Made by a program: the position numbers and the translations under genes. The notes beneath the pieces were generated by a model. That model ran no database searches, was not told the DNA's origin, and was given only the letters and a program-made list of their open reading frames with translations. Below are positions 1 to 22,002 of a stretch of DNA of 64,000 bases, piece by piece. Position 1 is the first letter of the stretch; the number at the start of each line of letters is the position of its first letter. This DNA comes from Zygnema cylindricum (Eukaryota > Streptophyta > Zygnematophyceae > Zygnematales > Zygnemataceae): contig JBBHKE010000025.1 in NCBI GenBank assembly GCA_037447655.1, positions 62,001-126,000 of the forward strand, given 5' to 3'.

Positions 1-253
1 CTATCCAAATTCATTCACCTGTTTCTGTTTCCCCTTTGTTCTATCCTGTTATTATCTTTAACCCCTATTTTACCCTCCTCCCTCATAGTGTTTTTTTGCT
101 TATCTCACTATGTTCCTTCATTTCTCACTCGTGGTGCTCCTTTTGCATATTTTTTTCTTACTTTCATTGCCTTTCATTCTGATGTTTGTATTTCATAGGA
201 GTTTCAATGTTTGAGATAGTTCCCAATTTTTACTTTTTTTCTGTTTTCTGCAG

Positions 254-8655
<8,402 letters not shown>

Positions 8656-8873
8656 CATTGAAAGAGAAAACAATGACAATGAAGAACTAATTACGAGAGC
8701 CCAACAACGATCAAATTTGATGGGTTCGGGCATAATTAAAGGGTGCAATGGGGGCTTATCTCACTTTAACCTGTTTCTGGATTTTTTTGATTGGGAACCT
8801 TTAAATTGTCGCAGAAAATAGTGTCAGAAGTCACATTGTCTGAAAAAAAATTATTGCCCTTCTTACCTCTTCA

Positions 8874-9720
8874 CTTCAGTGGCTGATGATCTTCGATCCT
8901 ATCGACGACATTGTGTCACCAGAGACAGCCTATCAAAACTTAAACCTTTTTGTTGTGCTGTCTAAGTGTGCCGCTTGTTCCCCATCTAGGGTCGTTAATC
9001 GGCAACCGGGCCCTGGGGCTCTCATTCAAGTATCTATTCCTGTCTTCGCGGTGGAGTTGGTTTTAATCTCTACGACCGTTATTGCGCTTGTTGCTTGTTT
9101 GGGGAGTTGGTGTCAGCATGCCTCCAAGCTCGTCTCTTGTTTTTTAGCTTGGGATAGACCTGTTCTTGCCCCCACCATTAGATGTCTATTTTATTGATCG
9201 ATTCTCTTCCTCCCCTTGTTCTAAAGTATTTACCGGTTTTCTCCACCCTCACTATGAAGCTTGTTTACCGTGTACAATACCTTGTAAAAGAATTTATTTG
9301 TAAGAAGGTTGTCGCCACCACTCGATCTCCTCCCATGTTTTGCTTTTCATTTGTTTTTTTGCTGTTTGTTTCCTTCAATCCCATGTACCTGGGGCTACTG
9401 TCGCGCTACTTTATACAGCTCAAATAATTAACAACTAACATGGGCAGTGTACTTACATCGATGCACCGGCCATATCAGCCATATTGGCCACAACGGCAAG
9501 CCAGTTTTTGTTAGAGCGGTAGTAAAACGTGCATTTGGCGCGAAACCTACAGCTGCATCGTACCAGCATTTGGTACTAGCCTTGATCTCCCCTATTAAGT
9601 TCACTGCCTCCCTGATTTTGATTGTTCAGTTCCGTTTTGGCTTTTTGTCTCATTTGTTTCGATGTACATTGTTGGTTTACCATCTCAAAGAGCCGGGCAA
9701 TGTGCATCAACACTGGTGAA
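8874..9720 (+). pseudogene. Degenerate reverse-transcriptase fragment (RLE-type non-LTR relic)
   Basis: Open pieces at 8886-9197 and 9447-9719 resemble, in the same order, parts of the retroelement ORF at 45.6-47.2 kb on the minus strand. IVSPETAYQNLNLF aligns with IISPSDQVIPAYNFF just after the RT ADD motif. ACLGSWCQHASKLVSCF aligns with AYLGSWCLIASTIVSRF. A distal FTASLILIVQFRFGF resembles FTPAQFTTALRFRLG. Stops and deletions break it throughout, and no ends or target-site duplication were found. It is an old 5'-truncated insertion between the converging JMJ and RAD54 genes. Confidence 0.6.
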
Positions 9721-10370
9721 TAAACTTCACTCAAACCATTTTATAGAAGCGTAACATGGAACAAAAAGCACTGTGAAGATCCTCTATATCGTAAACATGT
9801 TACGTGTTTGCTTTCTTTTCTATGGAGGGTCATAACCAAAACATTGATCAATGGTCTGTGGTCACATTAGTCTATGTCAATCCTCAAAAAAAAATTATGT
9901 TAACAAGAATGCTATTATAGAAAATATACAGATAGCAATTGACAATAGAAGCAAATAAAAAATCACTAATAATAAAGGCACTATCAATTAAGCATGATAA
10001 AATCTACCTTAACCTTCTTTAAGAATGTTTAAGTCATCCAATACAGCAAAGTTCCTTTTACCAACCAGAACGAACCAGTTAAATACCAATTTGGTGATAC
10101 AAATTGAGTGTGAACACTAAATAACTTACCTACGTTATTTCCATTCAAACTCTCGCTGTTGACAAGAAGTCAAACAGTCACCACGTTAGTAAAACAAAAG
10201 TATTGAAAGACTGCCCTGTTACACCTAACATAAAAAAAAACTATACATTTCAACAATAATGACTCATGGACCAGAATAATATTCTATCTACGTTAAACAA
10301 GACCCAAGATTCTCTTAGAACATTCTAAATCAAACTTGAATAAAAAAGGCTCCACTCAAAATGGCTCTAC
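9721..10370. other. Intergenic 3' flank of RAD54
   Basis: AT-rich sequence between the RT relic and the RAD54 stop codon. I see no ORF of interest, repeat or RNA gene. It should contain the RAD54 3' UTR and polyadenylation region, as that gene runs leftward. Confidence 0.5.
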
Positions 10371-13300
10371 TCAAAAATCTTCGTCATCTTCTCCGCTCTC
10401 ACATCGATACGACTCCTCACTCTCTGCACTGAACTCCTCCGGACTCTCTAACTCATCCAAGTGTATAAGTTCGTCTGGGTTTGCCGCAGATAAATTCCTC
10501 CCCGGTTTATTTTTCAAGTTTGTCCTACGAGCCTTCCCAACTGTATCTAGCAGAGCTTTCCCAGCATGAGATTCATCAACAGTAAGGCCAGTCATAGGTA
10601 AACTTCCTTGCTGTGATTTTGATCTTTTTCTCGACCGTGATCCTGTGGGTTTAGTTTCATTACAAGATGCGTATGGTTCAGGTTTACCTGATTCTAGTTC
10701 TGTCACACTACTACCTCCCTCTGGACCTCGTAAAGAGGCCCAAAAACTGAGATGATTCGCAGCCTGAGTGGATTTCTTGTCATTATAACTAACAACGGAA
10801 GTCACAGTACTAAGAGGAGGGCTTACAGCTGATGTTAAGGGAGGATAATTAAGGTTTGGAATACATTCATCCCTTAATGGAGGTTCGGCGACCGTAATTT
10901 CATTTTTCGCTTCAGTCGGTTTTATTGAAGGATTACTTTTTCGAGGTCTTCCCCTTTTCTTTTTGCCTGGCCCAAGCTCTTGCCAATTATCGTCATTTTC
11001 CACTTGTCTATTAGTTTCCTCATTTTGCAATCCGTTGTGTAGAACTGATGGACTGTTGTTATTCCTATCATATGTCGCTGAAATAGGAGTACAGCCTGCA
11101 ATTCCTTGAGGAATATCACTTCGTTTGTTAAGAGAGTTTCCCATTTGCGGAAGTGAATAAGGACTAGAGAATTTGTTTCCCGTTGCAGCAAAAGGTCCTG
11201 TCATTCTCACAAGAGGTTTACTTTTTTGAAAATTGCTGTTTTTTCCTTGAATAGTGGTAGAAAGGGGAACTCTAGAACCCAACCGATTCAACCCAGTCGG
11301 AGCACTTGATTCTTGTGGAGTAAGTTTGCCATCAACTTGACACGCAAAAATGAAAGAAACCTGTGGAAAAATGCAACAGCAGAAACAAATTGAAAAGGAG
11401 GGACAACAGGAACATATGCACGCAATGACAATTTAAACTGCTCACTTGAGTTTTCCAAGTCTCAAGCTTTTTGGAAGAGGTACAGGAGCTTTTGCAGAAT
11501 ACAAAACAAGATGGGACAGTCGTGAGAAACACCCAAAAATTTCCAGAAAGCCCAAAGCAACTAGAATTTTTGGCTAATTTATCACCCTCGTCACTGGAAG
11601 AAAATTTATGTACATCTCGAAAAACCCCCCATGAACCTTAGAAACCGTGAGTAATTTTAGATTTCAAGCCAGTTTATTACCTCTTCTGCTCCGGCTTGTT
11701 GCATGGCCATATCCGGCACTGAACTCGCACCACAATGATGTCCCCAGTTTTGCAAATCTTCTTCTAGCGGTGTCCCAATCTGCCCGATTCAATAAACATT
11801 TAAAACTCTCAGATTTTCTTCCCACAATCTGCTCAAGTCAGCAACATTTTCAGCATATAAAATTTCTTCCACTTGTGACCTACTCAATTCAAAAGCATCG
11901 CCAACTTTTTCTTCAGACAATGTGTCAATCAGCCCAACTGAAATACTCTGATAATTTTTTTTTTTAATTCAGATGGCATACAGCTTCCAATTCTCAGAAG
12001 ACCCAATGAGGCAGTGGTAACCATCACTCAGCCAGTAGTCCAAACATAACTGTTTCTTGAGACGTGTTTATTGTCCGTTAAAAAAGTCTAGCCTGTACAT
12101 CCGTCAAATTTTATACTAAAAGACCCACAGTTTTCTATTTTGAAACTCAAATCTCTTAGTCGCAAAAAAACATACAAACAAACAACTCTCAACAAACAGC
12201 ACGAGGGACGAAGATCTCAGGGAACTCAGGAGGTCAAAATCATAAAAGAAATGAGTTCAGAACTTACCTGTCGTTGCCAATGTGACAATTTCTTTAATAC
12301 CCCTGAAACTTCCTGAAATTTTCCTATGTCCTGTATGGTCTCATCTTTCCCTTCTTCTCCCACATTTTTCTCCTCAACTCCTTCAACAGTTGCGGCAGCT
12401 TGTAGAAGTTGTTCCAGCGACCCCTCAGAAACCAGATTTGACCCTTCCGAAGGACATCTCTTACATGTTAAAGAATCGTGAGTATCCGACCTGTATCCTC
12501 CCAGAAAAAAATTGAGTCTAAGGTTACATAGCCAAGTTAGACAATGCAAAGCAAGTCAAGTTGCTAACTTTGATGAGACAAAAAAAAGTCGTACAAGAAA
12601 CTACAGCAAAAAAGAAGTTATGGGACTCAAAAAACACCCTTGAAAAAAGCAGAAAAATGGCATATCTGAGAACAGCGGGACAAACCTCGTTGTGTCTCTT
12701 AAGGTGAAGAGGTCTCTGAGATCTTCTGAGGATAAAAGATTCACCTGGATCATCAATAGATAATTAACAAGAAACACCATTGAGGACGAGAGATGATTAG
12801 CCTTAAGGCTCCTACTTCACAATTTCAAAAGGCAAACAGCGAAATCAGTTACATAAGAAGGCATAATTAATATAGGTAAATTCATGATGGTAAAACATCA
12901 AATACTACATTTTACAAGGTGAAGAATATAAGATCGGATGGTTATAGATAAATTTCTAAAGAGAGACTTCAATCAGGTTAAAAGATCATCTCCAAGACTG
13001 CGTCATGAGTCACCTTCTCCCTGATAATACTTGTACAAAAATAAGAAAAACTTTTTACGTTCTTATCTAAGCAAAAATGAAGTATCAATACTGACAAACA
13101 CTGACATGCATTCTAAGTTTGTTAATATCTGGCAAACAATGAAAAAGCATGAGTAGGAATTACAAGAAGACAGGAAAAATGATGTTACTGAATGAAGAAA
13201 GAGAGAATCAACCTGAGCCTTGGTCTCAGTTGCTTTTTCACTGTCCACCACTTTCTGCAATCCCTCCTTGGACATTTGGCGTTGGAATACCTGGTCACAA

Positions 13301-16300
13301 GAAAAACAGGAGACCATTTATTTAATTTGTCACCCAACAAGCAATAGTGCCGGAGGTTTTACAGTAAAAGAGCAATCCAAGTAAATGATGCGCATTTCCT
13401 TCACATGTATTCATGTTTTTCAATATTTGTTCAGTAATTGATGTTTCTCAAAGTTTTATTCGGCAACCTTCCCTGTGTAAATTCCCTAACAATGAACTTA
13501 ACTATACAAATTACGATGTTGCCATTAACTATACAAATTACGATGTTGCTAAAAACCAGACATCTGTTTCCATCGTGCTTTTGATGTACTAATGAAAAGA
13601 CATTTGTATTTTGGAACTCCGCTCAACAAGTATATTTCCTAAAACATTTAAACAAGTCCACTGATACACTGCAAGAAAGCCTTCTGTTGCAAAATAGACA
13701 GGCTTAACAAAGAAATAAGGGAAAATCAAGCTATAAACGACAAACATCTTGCATCTCATGTTTTCCAGATTAAAAAAGCCAGCAGTAATGGATTGACCAT
13801 CATGATGTATATTTGCAAATGTTACAAAATCATAGGTTATGTTTCCCACCTTTTCTTCAATTGTGCCAGTTGATAAGAACCTATAAATGTAAACTCTCTT
13901 CTTTTGACCATCTCGCCAAATTCTTGCCGCTGCCTACGTAGAGACAAAACAAAATAACAATCAAAATAAGAATGTAAACGTCATAAAATTAAAACAAAAT
14001 AAAAAAATTGTTGGCAAATCTTCTAAGATTACAATAAGCTTTCACTCAAAAAGCATTTCAGGTGCACCTCTGCAGTAAAAATGAGCTAATTAATCTCCAA
14101 ATGAAGTTCCCCTCATTGTTGTACAACAGAAAATAGAAACATACAAGCAATGCAAAACACAACAATCACAGCAATCACAATAAATAGATGCATACGCAAA
14201 TACAAATTGTTAACCTGCTTATCATTGGCTGGATTCCAATCTGGGTCAAACAAGACTAATCGATTTCCCCCAATCAGGTTGAGACCGCAGCCTCCTGCTT
14301 TGCTGCTGAGAAGGAACGCAAACTCGTCCTGCATTCCAGCTAACAACTCATTCTAATTGCATGAGAAACAAGGAACAATGTCATGTGTAAAAGAAATTAA
14401 AGCCCCTTGCACTTCTTGTAACTTGCAATATAGGTAGAGACAAAAGTCATCTCACAATCATGTATTTGTCATTGCAACTCAATGAGATTTTCAGACAGGA
14501 AAGAAAGGTTGGACACGGGACCTCAAAACATAGAACTGTGTGGACTGACTTGTCGTCGTGCAAAACTGCCTACTTCTAATATTCAGAGTAATTTCAGAGA
14601 GCAATGTAGCAATCCAAAACATGGAAATAAGAGACATGGGGAGCAAGTATATGATCCCGGCTCCGGACACTTCCCCTTGAAAAAAAACCAACAAATGGAA
14701 ACTCTGCAATTGACAGAGCGGAACCTCATGGAGCTTAAGATTTCAAAAAACATATAAAAAAGAGCCTACCAGCATGGGATCATTGAATCGTTGCACAAGT
14801 TTCTGCCGCTTGCTGATGCCTGTGCTTCCATCTAGTCTGATATAAGGGTAATTTCTTTCACGACAAAGTTGAGCAAAAAGGTCAAGGGTCTGCAAAAAAA
14901 TGAAGGAATATTCAGCTGTGACGTTGTAGGACATGCTCACAATAAGTAATGTGGCCTCCCGTAACAAGTTCATCAAATTTGGTACCAAGCTAATCGACGC
15001 TAATGTTGGTGAAAGTCTCGAAGATTGGGTGTAACACTAACTTACGTTAAATGCAGAGAAAATTTGACCTACTTTGCCTGGGGATCATGAAAGAGATTTC
15101 TTTCAGCACCAGAAAAAAAAAAGAACCAACTTTGAAGAATGCTAAACTCAACAATAAAAGTAGAAGCTTCATATGAAAATAAATTGACAACAGAAAAAAA
15201 AAAAAAAAAGATGACAATAACATAAGAGTCATCTCGACAATCGTAGTCTGTGTACAGATTTCAGTAAAAAAAAAAAAACGAACCAAGCAGTTGAAAAGCA
15301 CATGGATATGCAAAGCAAGCAACAAGACGAATACCTGTGTGTAGTTAGAAACAAGAACAATTCGGTCATTTGAAGTTTTACGTAGAATGTCCAGTAGTCT
15401 GGCCAAAACATTCATTTTGCCAGAAAGTTGCACCCAAAAACCATCACCTCCAGTCCAAGATCCACTCCTGCAAGGAAAGGAAAAGACGGGGAAACACATC
15501 CTTACATACCAGAGTTTGCAAAAGGGAATTCATCCCCCCCCTCATACAAAAGAAGATCGTTGGCAGTTTAGTTCGCACAGCTCTAGTGCTGTGTTGTTAC
15601 TACCAAAGTGTCTGCAGACATTTCCACGAATATGGACAATTTCATCCTACGGTAAATTGATTTCAACAGCATGAGCAAATTAGCTTGGAATATTAACATA
15701 AATGAGCAAGCCAGATTGAGCTCAAACTTGGATCATGGTTTAGTAACTCCTCCCCTAAAAATTCAAAGAGGTTGGCTGGCTCTCAAATGAAAATGATTAC
15801 TAACCTGGCAGAAAATAAAGCTTGAGGAAACAAATCCATACAATCCTCGAAACCGGCAGCTTCGACTGAGCCAGCCTTCATTGTATCAAAAATGAGCTGA
15901 GCAGACCCCAAAAAACAATGTCCAAAAAAGCCAAAAAGTCTACGATCAAGCTTTCAAGAATCAACCATCCAAGAATTTGCACTTCTGAAGTATGTCCCTC
16001 CCAATAATTTAATGGTTCCTTAGTGAAAAGCCAAGGTCAACCGCAGGAGGATTTAGGAAACATGGATCCAAATGCTAGGCAGTTTCAAACAACATAAGAC
16101 ATTTCCAGGATTAGGGCCTGATTGAGAAGTATGAACTTTTAGCTTCTAACCTTTGGATGGTTGCATAACTTCTTCAATGCAGTGATTGAAGCTAACACTT
16201 GAGTGCGTCTCGCTGTGTCCTCAATCACAGTCTTCACCTGTAAATTAACATAAAAATCTCATGCTTGAACGTCAGCTTTTTCTCCTTAGTGAAATATTTT

Positions 16301-19300
16301 CCAAAAAACTGTTCAAACACAGCCAGGCATAAGGGCCAAAAACACACACTGATCCAAACTTTCACAAAGAGAAAACATGAAAGAGTCTGCAGAGGGTGCA
16401 CAGGATTAAAGTTTCAAACCTTTTTTGATTCAATGAAGTGGCGATAAAGCTTAATCTGCAGATCAGTTAGCTTGCAACAGACAACCTCAACAACCTGCAT
16501 AAAAAATGAAAGTGAAAAGTTGGCGTGCTCAGTTGAAAACGCAGTAAAAGCATTTTCTCTACTAGCTTACAGATTAGAAATCCACTCATCTATTTAAATA
16601 TTGAAACTATTGAGACTAAGGAGCTTTGACAAATAATAGCGCGCAATTGAACAATTAGAAAACTGTGTTTGCTCCCACAACATCCACGAAAGCCTCCTGC
16701 GAAGCAAAATGTGAAAAGCCTTATGCAGCATGCTTCTTACCTTTGGTGGAAGGTGATTTGAAAGGAGAGCATTGGTCCTTCTCAAAATGAACTGCAACAA
16801 CCCAAAGATGCTGTGTTTTTAAGTTCTCAGCTTACCCATCTGCATAAGTTATGACACTTTTCCTTCCAGAATCTTGAGGTGCTTCACCAAACAATGTAAG
16901 AATTTTTCCTTGTAATCTCATGGAAATGTTATGACTGTAAAAAATCCGATAGACCTGGGCTCAAAGCAGTCAATTTAACCAATCACAAGGAAATTGTCAG
17001 CAAGTTTAACACATCCACTCAGCCTTCTGAATAATATGAGACAGGGTATCCTAAGGCATATCCTCAATGTTTCACACGGCACACGGTATCTAATGAAGAA
17101 ATGAACTATACCTGATTCACTTTCTCACTGAGTTCATTCGACCTCTCAGCACTGACTGTCCGTTCTTCATCTGTTGCATCAGGTTCACGACCAGTAAGGA
17201 TCGGATTCTGAAAAAGGAAAAGAACATGAACGGGAAAAACACAACAATGAGAACAAGAAATTTACTTTAAGACCAGTGAAGATTAAGTTCTGACGGAGGC
17301 AAAACACCACCATAATCATGAACGATTAAACAAAAAAACATGAATGACGCAGAATGCAAACTTAGCATTCCCTGCTGCTTTATGAACTGGTGAAACACTA
17401 AAGTTGGGCATACGTGCGCCAAAAAACCATGCTTTAAGGCAATGGACAAACATCAAGATGCAAGCATACCGAAAAAGGTTGCTCACTGTTCAGATGCAGG
17501 TGAGCTAAACAAAGCAACAGGCCATGAGGTAAGCGAAAACCACTACACATCACTGTCCTTTTCTCTCATTGTTTTTTTTTGTTTTTCAAAATCATCTGTA
17601 ATATTAAAAAAAAAATCCATGAGACAATATTAGACTCCTGATTCCACTAGGGAGTTTGTCCATACCTCAAAGTACCTTCGAAAAGCCACAGCATCACCCA
17701 ACACCCCCGGGTTTGTGAAATTCACCATTGCAAAAAATTCCTCCAGGTCATTCTGTTTACCAAACATCATGAGATCAACCAATAGGTTATATGGGGCGCA
17801 GTTTCGAAAACGCATGAAAGCCATATAAAGAGCTCACTGATTGCGCATCTGCTGTTAATAATCAATGACAGTACTCCTCAAATTGATTAATGAAAAAAAA
17901 GGCAAATAAACTTTACAGCCCAAAACTCAAAAGTTTCGCCAAAATATTTGTTGAACTACCTATTGCTTCAACAGTGACAAAATTGCTTAAACACCTTATG
18001 TTGACCATGTCAGCAATAGATAGCAGAAATAATTTCTATTTGCTCATTCTCACAGCAAAAAACTTGCACACTGCAAGAGGCAAACAAGCATTTGTTCAGT
18101 GTTTTCCATTTTCACCGTTGTAACACTTGAGGAGTTTATAAGAAGGAAACTGAAAGATTTTCCAGCAAGTAATGACTACAATCTACTTACCTGCATAGGA
18201 GTTCCTGATAACAGCACACGCCTTCGACACGAAAGGGCAGCAAGTGCCTGTATAAAATCAATATGAGAAGCAGTCCAAAATGTTAAAAAGTCTCAAGATA
18301 TTAAAAAATACAATTCTACAAAGAATCTCGTTCGATTCCTAGCCTATATTCAACATCATACTGACAATAAAAACATGATAAACGGCAAACCGGCTCCAAA
18401 GATTCACTAGGTACAAAATATACCAGTACTGAGCAAATGAACCATGCATATTCCTTAGAATTACTAATTATCCCACCTGATTTGTCAATGTCTTGTCATT
18501 CTTCAATCTGTGAGCCTCGTCACAAATGAGGAGATCACAGGCACCTGGTTGCTGCAGACGGGCAGCATGAAGCCTGAAAGTTTCGTATGAAATAATAAGC
18601 ACCTGTACAGAAAACAAATTGAAAATTAAAGCAGTAGTTTTACTTCTACTGCGATACTGGTCATTTATGGAAAAAACTAGGGAGGTTGGACCATTTTACA
18701 AATGCTCATGGCAGTAGCATTCCTTGATAATAGTTCCAACTACAGCTACTAGTTAACCATCTACTATCCACAAACACTCTAAAAATAATCGTCCAGTACC
18801 AAAGCTATTGATTCCCTTGAGAAGATTTCTTACCCGAAATTGACTTCTTGGAGCCACAAAATTAGTTATTCCAACCATAACATCGGCCCTGGTCGACTCG
18901 CAGAGAGCTAATACCTTTATACGATTCTCGAGCCATTTCTTTATTTCTGATTCCCAATTACTCACCAAACTGGTGGGTGTAACTACAATAGCCCTTTTAG
19001 CTAACGGAATGTTACTAAAACCTTGTTGTAAGATGGTCCACAGGAGAGTTATTGATTGAAGAGTTTTCCCAAGTCTGTATAGAAAACAAGAAAAGAAAAT
19101 TAGTTGTGATAGCAAGTGAATAAATGGAAACCAGAATGTGCAAGAATAAGGGAAAGTCATTGAAGTCCTGGGCCTAAGGGATTTACTCGTACATTGATTA
19201 GAACACCAACAATTTGAGCTGTCTTTACAACTCAAAAAGATCACATGCACATCTGCTTGGATGCCTCATATAAAAGCTGTCGCCATGCAGACAGCCTTTT

Positions 19301-20788
19301 TAACTTGTGTCATTTTAACAATATTTTTAAGACGCTATTTGAGAGGACTTACCCCATGTCATCTGCCAGAATACAACCAAAGTTGCTTTGGCCGCCTTCA
19401 CCGGTGTTGCTGAAGTCACGTAATCCAGCTACACATTCGAACATAAACTGCACTCCCTCCCTGCATACAATCATGAAGTACTAATCAGGTCCAGCAGGAT
19501 TCCTGTCTTTACTCAAGTTTTCATTTGTTACTATTCTAGACAAAGCAGCTACACAGCCAAATTGTTCTTAGTGTGAAACATTTTTTGGGCAGTTGAAGGT
19601 GTTTAGCTTTTCAACCGTTGGGTTTTCTTTTGAGGCAAGCGAACCAAAATGTAGTACTCTGAACTTCCAATTGGATGTCAGTGTTAAAAATCGGAAAAGG
19701 GTGTAGCGAGAAAGTACTTTGGCTGCTCTATTTTTTTTTAACACTAATAGCGATGGGCAGTGTACCAGTGCAGAATCTCATTGCCTGTGAACCGGAAATA
19801 ACTTACTGATCCAGTGAATTTCCAATATTGAACTTCCACTACAAAACATGCAACAACACACGAAACACTCAAAAGATTCCTTGCAAGTTGTTACCTTTGA
19901 TGTGGTCTGAGAAATTTGGTAAGGTGTGGATCGACAATTATAGGCTTTGAGCTGGGAACAGCACGTTTTGGATCATCTTCAGGTTGCCATAAAACCAATG
20001 GCTCTACCCCAGGGGGAAGATCTTTGCATTCTGGCTTATTTTCCACAACTTCTGGCTCAGGTGGCTCCTCCTGGTTGCCTTGCAGAGGCACAAATGGCTC
20101 TTTGCTTCCCCATGGAACAAATCGCTTGCTTGCACTCAAACGGCGCAAAAGCTCTTTGCTTCCAGAAGATGAAGCTCCTGGCACTGGGGATTTGAATGGT
20201 TTTTTTATAACTGCGGCCTCGTCAGACACAGAAAGAACTTTTGGAAGTAAAGATTGTCGCTTAACCACGAGATGTCCGCTGCTCAAAAGGAAGAATGTAA
20301 AGAAGGATACAATAGACAGCAAAGAAAGATCAAATAATGGCATAAAATCACGGGTGCAAGAACTGCTTGTACAGGAATATAGCCTTCAATTTGTGCAAGA
20401 AAAAACTTAAAATTCAAATCAAAAAGGAAAACGGAACAATATCAACACGAGCAACAATAGAAATGAAAAAATAAAGCAAGCTCATCAATGCTTCTTACCT
20501 CTGTAAAGCAGCCACGTTTACAGCCTTTGCCTTCTCTAGCTTGGCATGAGAATTGGACGACGGTGACGTCACACACGCCGAATTCGTTCCTTCCAAGTTT
20601 CCTTCTCTACAGGCATCATCCGCCATCTCTTTGTAATTTTCTTCACTGACGGGCGTGGCACACCCTTGTCCTATCTCACATCGCTCCCAAAACTCACAAA
20701 GATAGCTGCCATCTCCATTTTCAGACGCTTCTGCCCAACTCAAGCGTCCTTCTCCACAGTTTTGGCAAATTACGCGGAGAGGCGCCAT
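10371..20788 (-). CDS. RAD54: RAD54 homologous-recombination SNF2 ATPase, 21 exons
   Basis: SNF2-family dsDNA translocase that works with RAD51 in strand exchange. Exons (high to low): 20788-20499, 20278-19895, 19460-19353, 19074-18834, 18602-18477, 18247-18191, 17752-17666, 17207-17112, 16791-16741, 16494-16420, 16237-16151, 15896-15805, 15467-15335, 14889-14770, 14328-14215, 13933-13850, 13290-13213, 12744-12686, 12490-12268, 11779-11681, 11360-10371. They sum to 3594 nt (1197 aa plus stop) with consistent phases. Motifs: [20 protein letters not shown], Walker A DDMGLGKT, DEAH box [43 protein letters not shown], the [15 protein letters not shown] insert, [29 protein letters not shown] and [18 protein letters not shown]. 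The plant-type [14 protein letters not shown] and FACQVDGKL motifs identify it as RAD54 rather than another SNF2 protein. Odd points: a C-terminal extension of about 300 residues with AT-hook [10 protein letters not shown], and a first exon containing CQNC and further cysteines. Plant RAD54 is usually about 900 aa. Confidence 0.96.
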
Positions 20789-20799
20789 TAGAGGAGATT

Positions 20800-21265
20800 A
20801 AGGCCCAAAAAATGTTAAAATTGAAAAAAAAAACTTGTGCTTTGGATAAACTAACAAAAGATAATAGATATCACAGTCATTTATTGAGCCTTTGATTTTC
20901 AAGTAGCAACAAAAGTCATGTATTAATAGATAAAAAAAGAGTTTACGCTAATAAATTACTTCAGAACAAGTTTGCTGCAGATCAAGTGAATCGCTGAATG
21001 CTCTCTCACATACAGCTCAATGGCAAAGGAGTCAAGAAAGAACACACTCGCCAGAAGAACTTGCATCAAGCGCAATTGCTTTCAGAACGACTCACAGAGA
21101 CATCATCATCCGCGGGCCGGCCTGCCTGCAGGATGCCAGCTACCTCACGTCAGACTTAAACTAATGGCACCCACGTCGAACCGGGAGAGCGCTATATATA
21201 GCGAAAAAGGAGGCCGAGTCACGTCACGTGAGTCACGTCAAAAGATGTGAAGGACTGAAGGTAAT
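20800..21265 (-). promoter_or_regulatory. Putative RAD54 promoter with TATA palindrome and ACGT boxes
   Basis: Upstream of the RAD54 start codon on the minus strand. At about 21190-21204 lies a self-complementary GCTATATATAGC, and at about 21219-21240 a dense set of ACGT-core sites including a CACGTG G-box flanked by GTCACGT repeats. ACGT cores are bound by plant bZIP/bHLH factors. The distance of about 400 bp to the ATG allows for a 5' UTR. The transcription start itself is not visible, and the next feature upstream is a hAT-like MITE at 21274. Confidence 0.45.
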
Positions 21266-21273
21266 AAAATAAC

Positions 21274-21666
21274 TAGTGTTGGGTATCGGGTAGTTTAATA
21301 TCGCGAAGATTTCAATATTCGATATATTGAATATTCGATCGAGCAGATTCCTCGATATATCGTACCGGGACCAACATAAATCATCGCGATATATATCGCA
21401 GAAAAATCGTGTCCGTACAGTCAGAGTACGCAAACCGTACGAAAAATCGTACTAATAATCGTACTAAAATCGTACGGATATTCAGTTGGGGGGGGTTTGA
21501 AAAAATAATTTAAAATTTTCATTTTCGATATATCGTGGATACGATATATCGTCAATATATCGCGATGATTTGGTTTTCGATATATCGAAGCGATACATCG
21601 ATTGTCGGGTACCTGAAATTCGATATATATTGAATATCGGAAAAAGGTACTCGATACCCAACACTA
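21274..21666. mobile_element. hAT-like MITE, 393 bp
   Basis: Terminal inverted repeats TAGTGTTGGGTATCG at the left and its complement at the right (CGATACCCAACACTA). The flanks are aaaataac (21266-21273) and aaaatagc (21667-21674), an 8-bp target duplication with one mismatch, the hAT signature. The interior is made of TATCG/CGATA-rich short repeats and has no transposase. Same family as 24182-25075. Confidence 0.85.
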
Positions 21667-21739
21667 AAAATAGCCCTAAACATACGGTCGCGCGGAGAAA
21701 ACGAGGTGTGGACCCAATCAGCGTGCTCGCGCGTGCGAA

Positions 21740-21785
21740 AAATCACAAGATACATCTCTGTACTGTACAGTACAGTACTGTACAG
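21740..21785. repeat. GTAC-rich short palindromes
   Basis: Overlapping perfect palindromes built from ctgtactgtacagtacag and gtactgtacagtac lie directly left of the MITE at 21788. They could form a small cruciform or be the remains of nested terminal repeats. Confidence 0.6.
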
Positions 21786-21787
21786 TA

Positions 21788-22002
21788 CACCGCCAATCGC
21801 TATTAGCGTTGTGTACGCTAATCCCGTCCCGCTTTTTTTTGTTTTATTCTCAAATAGAGTTATCCACACTATTTAAAAAAACCCTAATTCCTAATTAGAG
21901 TAATCGATTTCTTCGAAAATTTCCAGATTCCCAATTAGCGTAAACCACGCTAATTATTCGTATACGCTAAAGAAACTTCTACGCTAATAGCGATTGGCGG
22001 TG
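21788..22002. mobile_element. TA-flanked MITE, 215 bp
   Basis: Inverted termini CACCGCCAATCGCTATTAG (left) and its complement (right), each flanked by TA, which fits a Tc1/mariner (Stowaway-like) 2-bp duplication. Longer imperfect complementarity continues inward through CGTATACGCTAA-type sequence. No coding capacity. A second copy is at 32468-32698, and single TIR remnants lie near 19742, 22391 and 35415. Confidence 0.75.
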
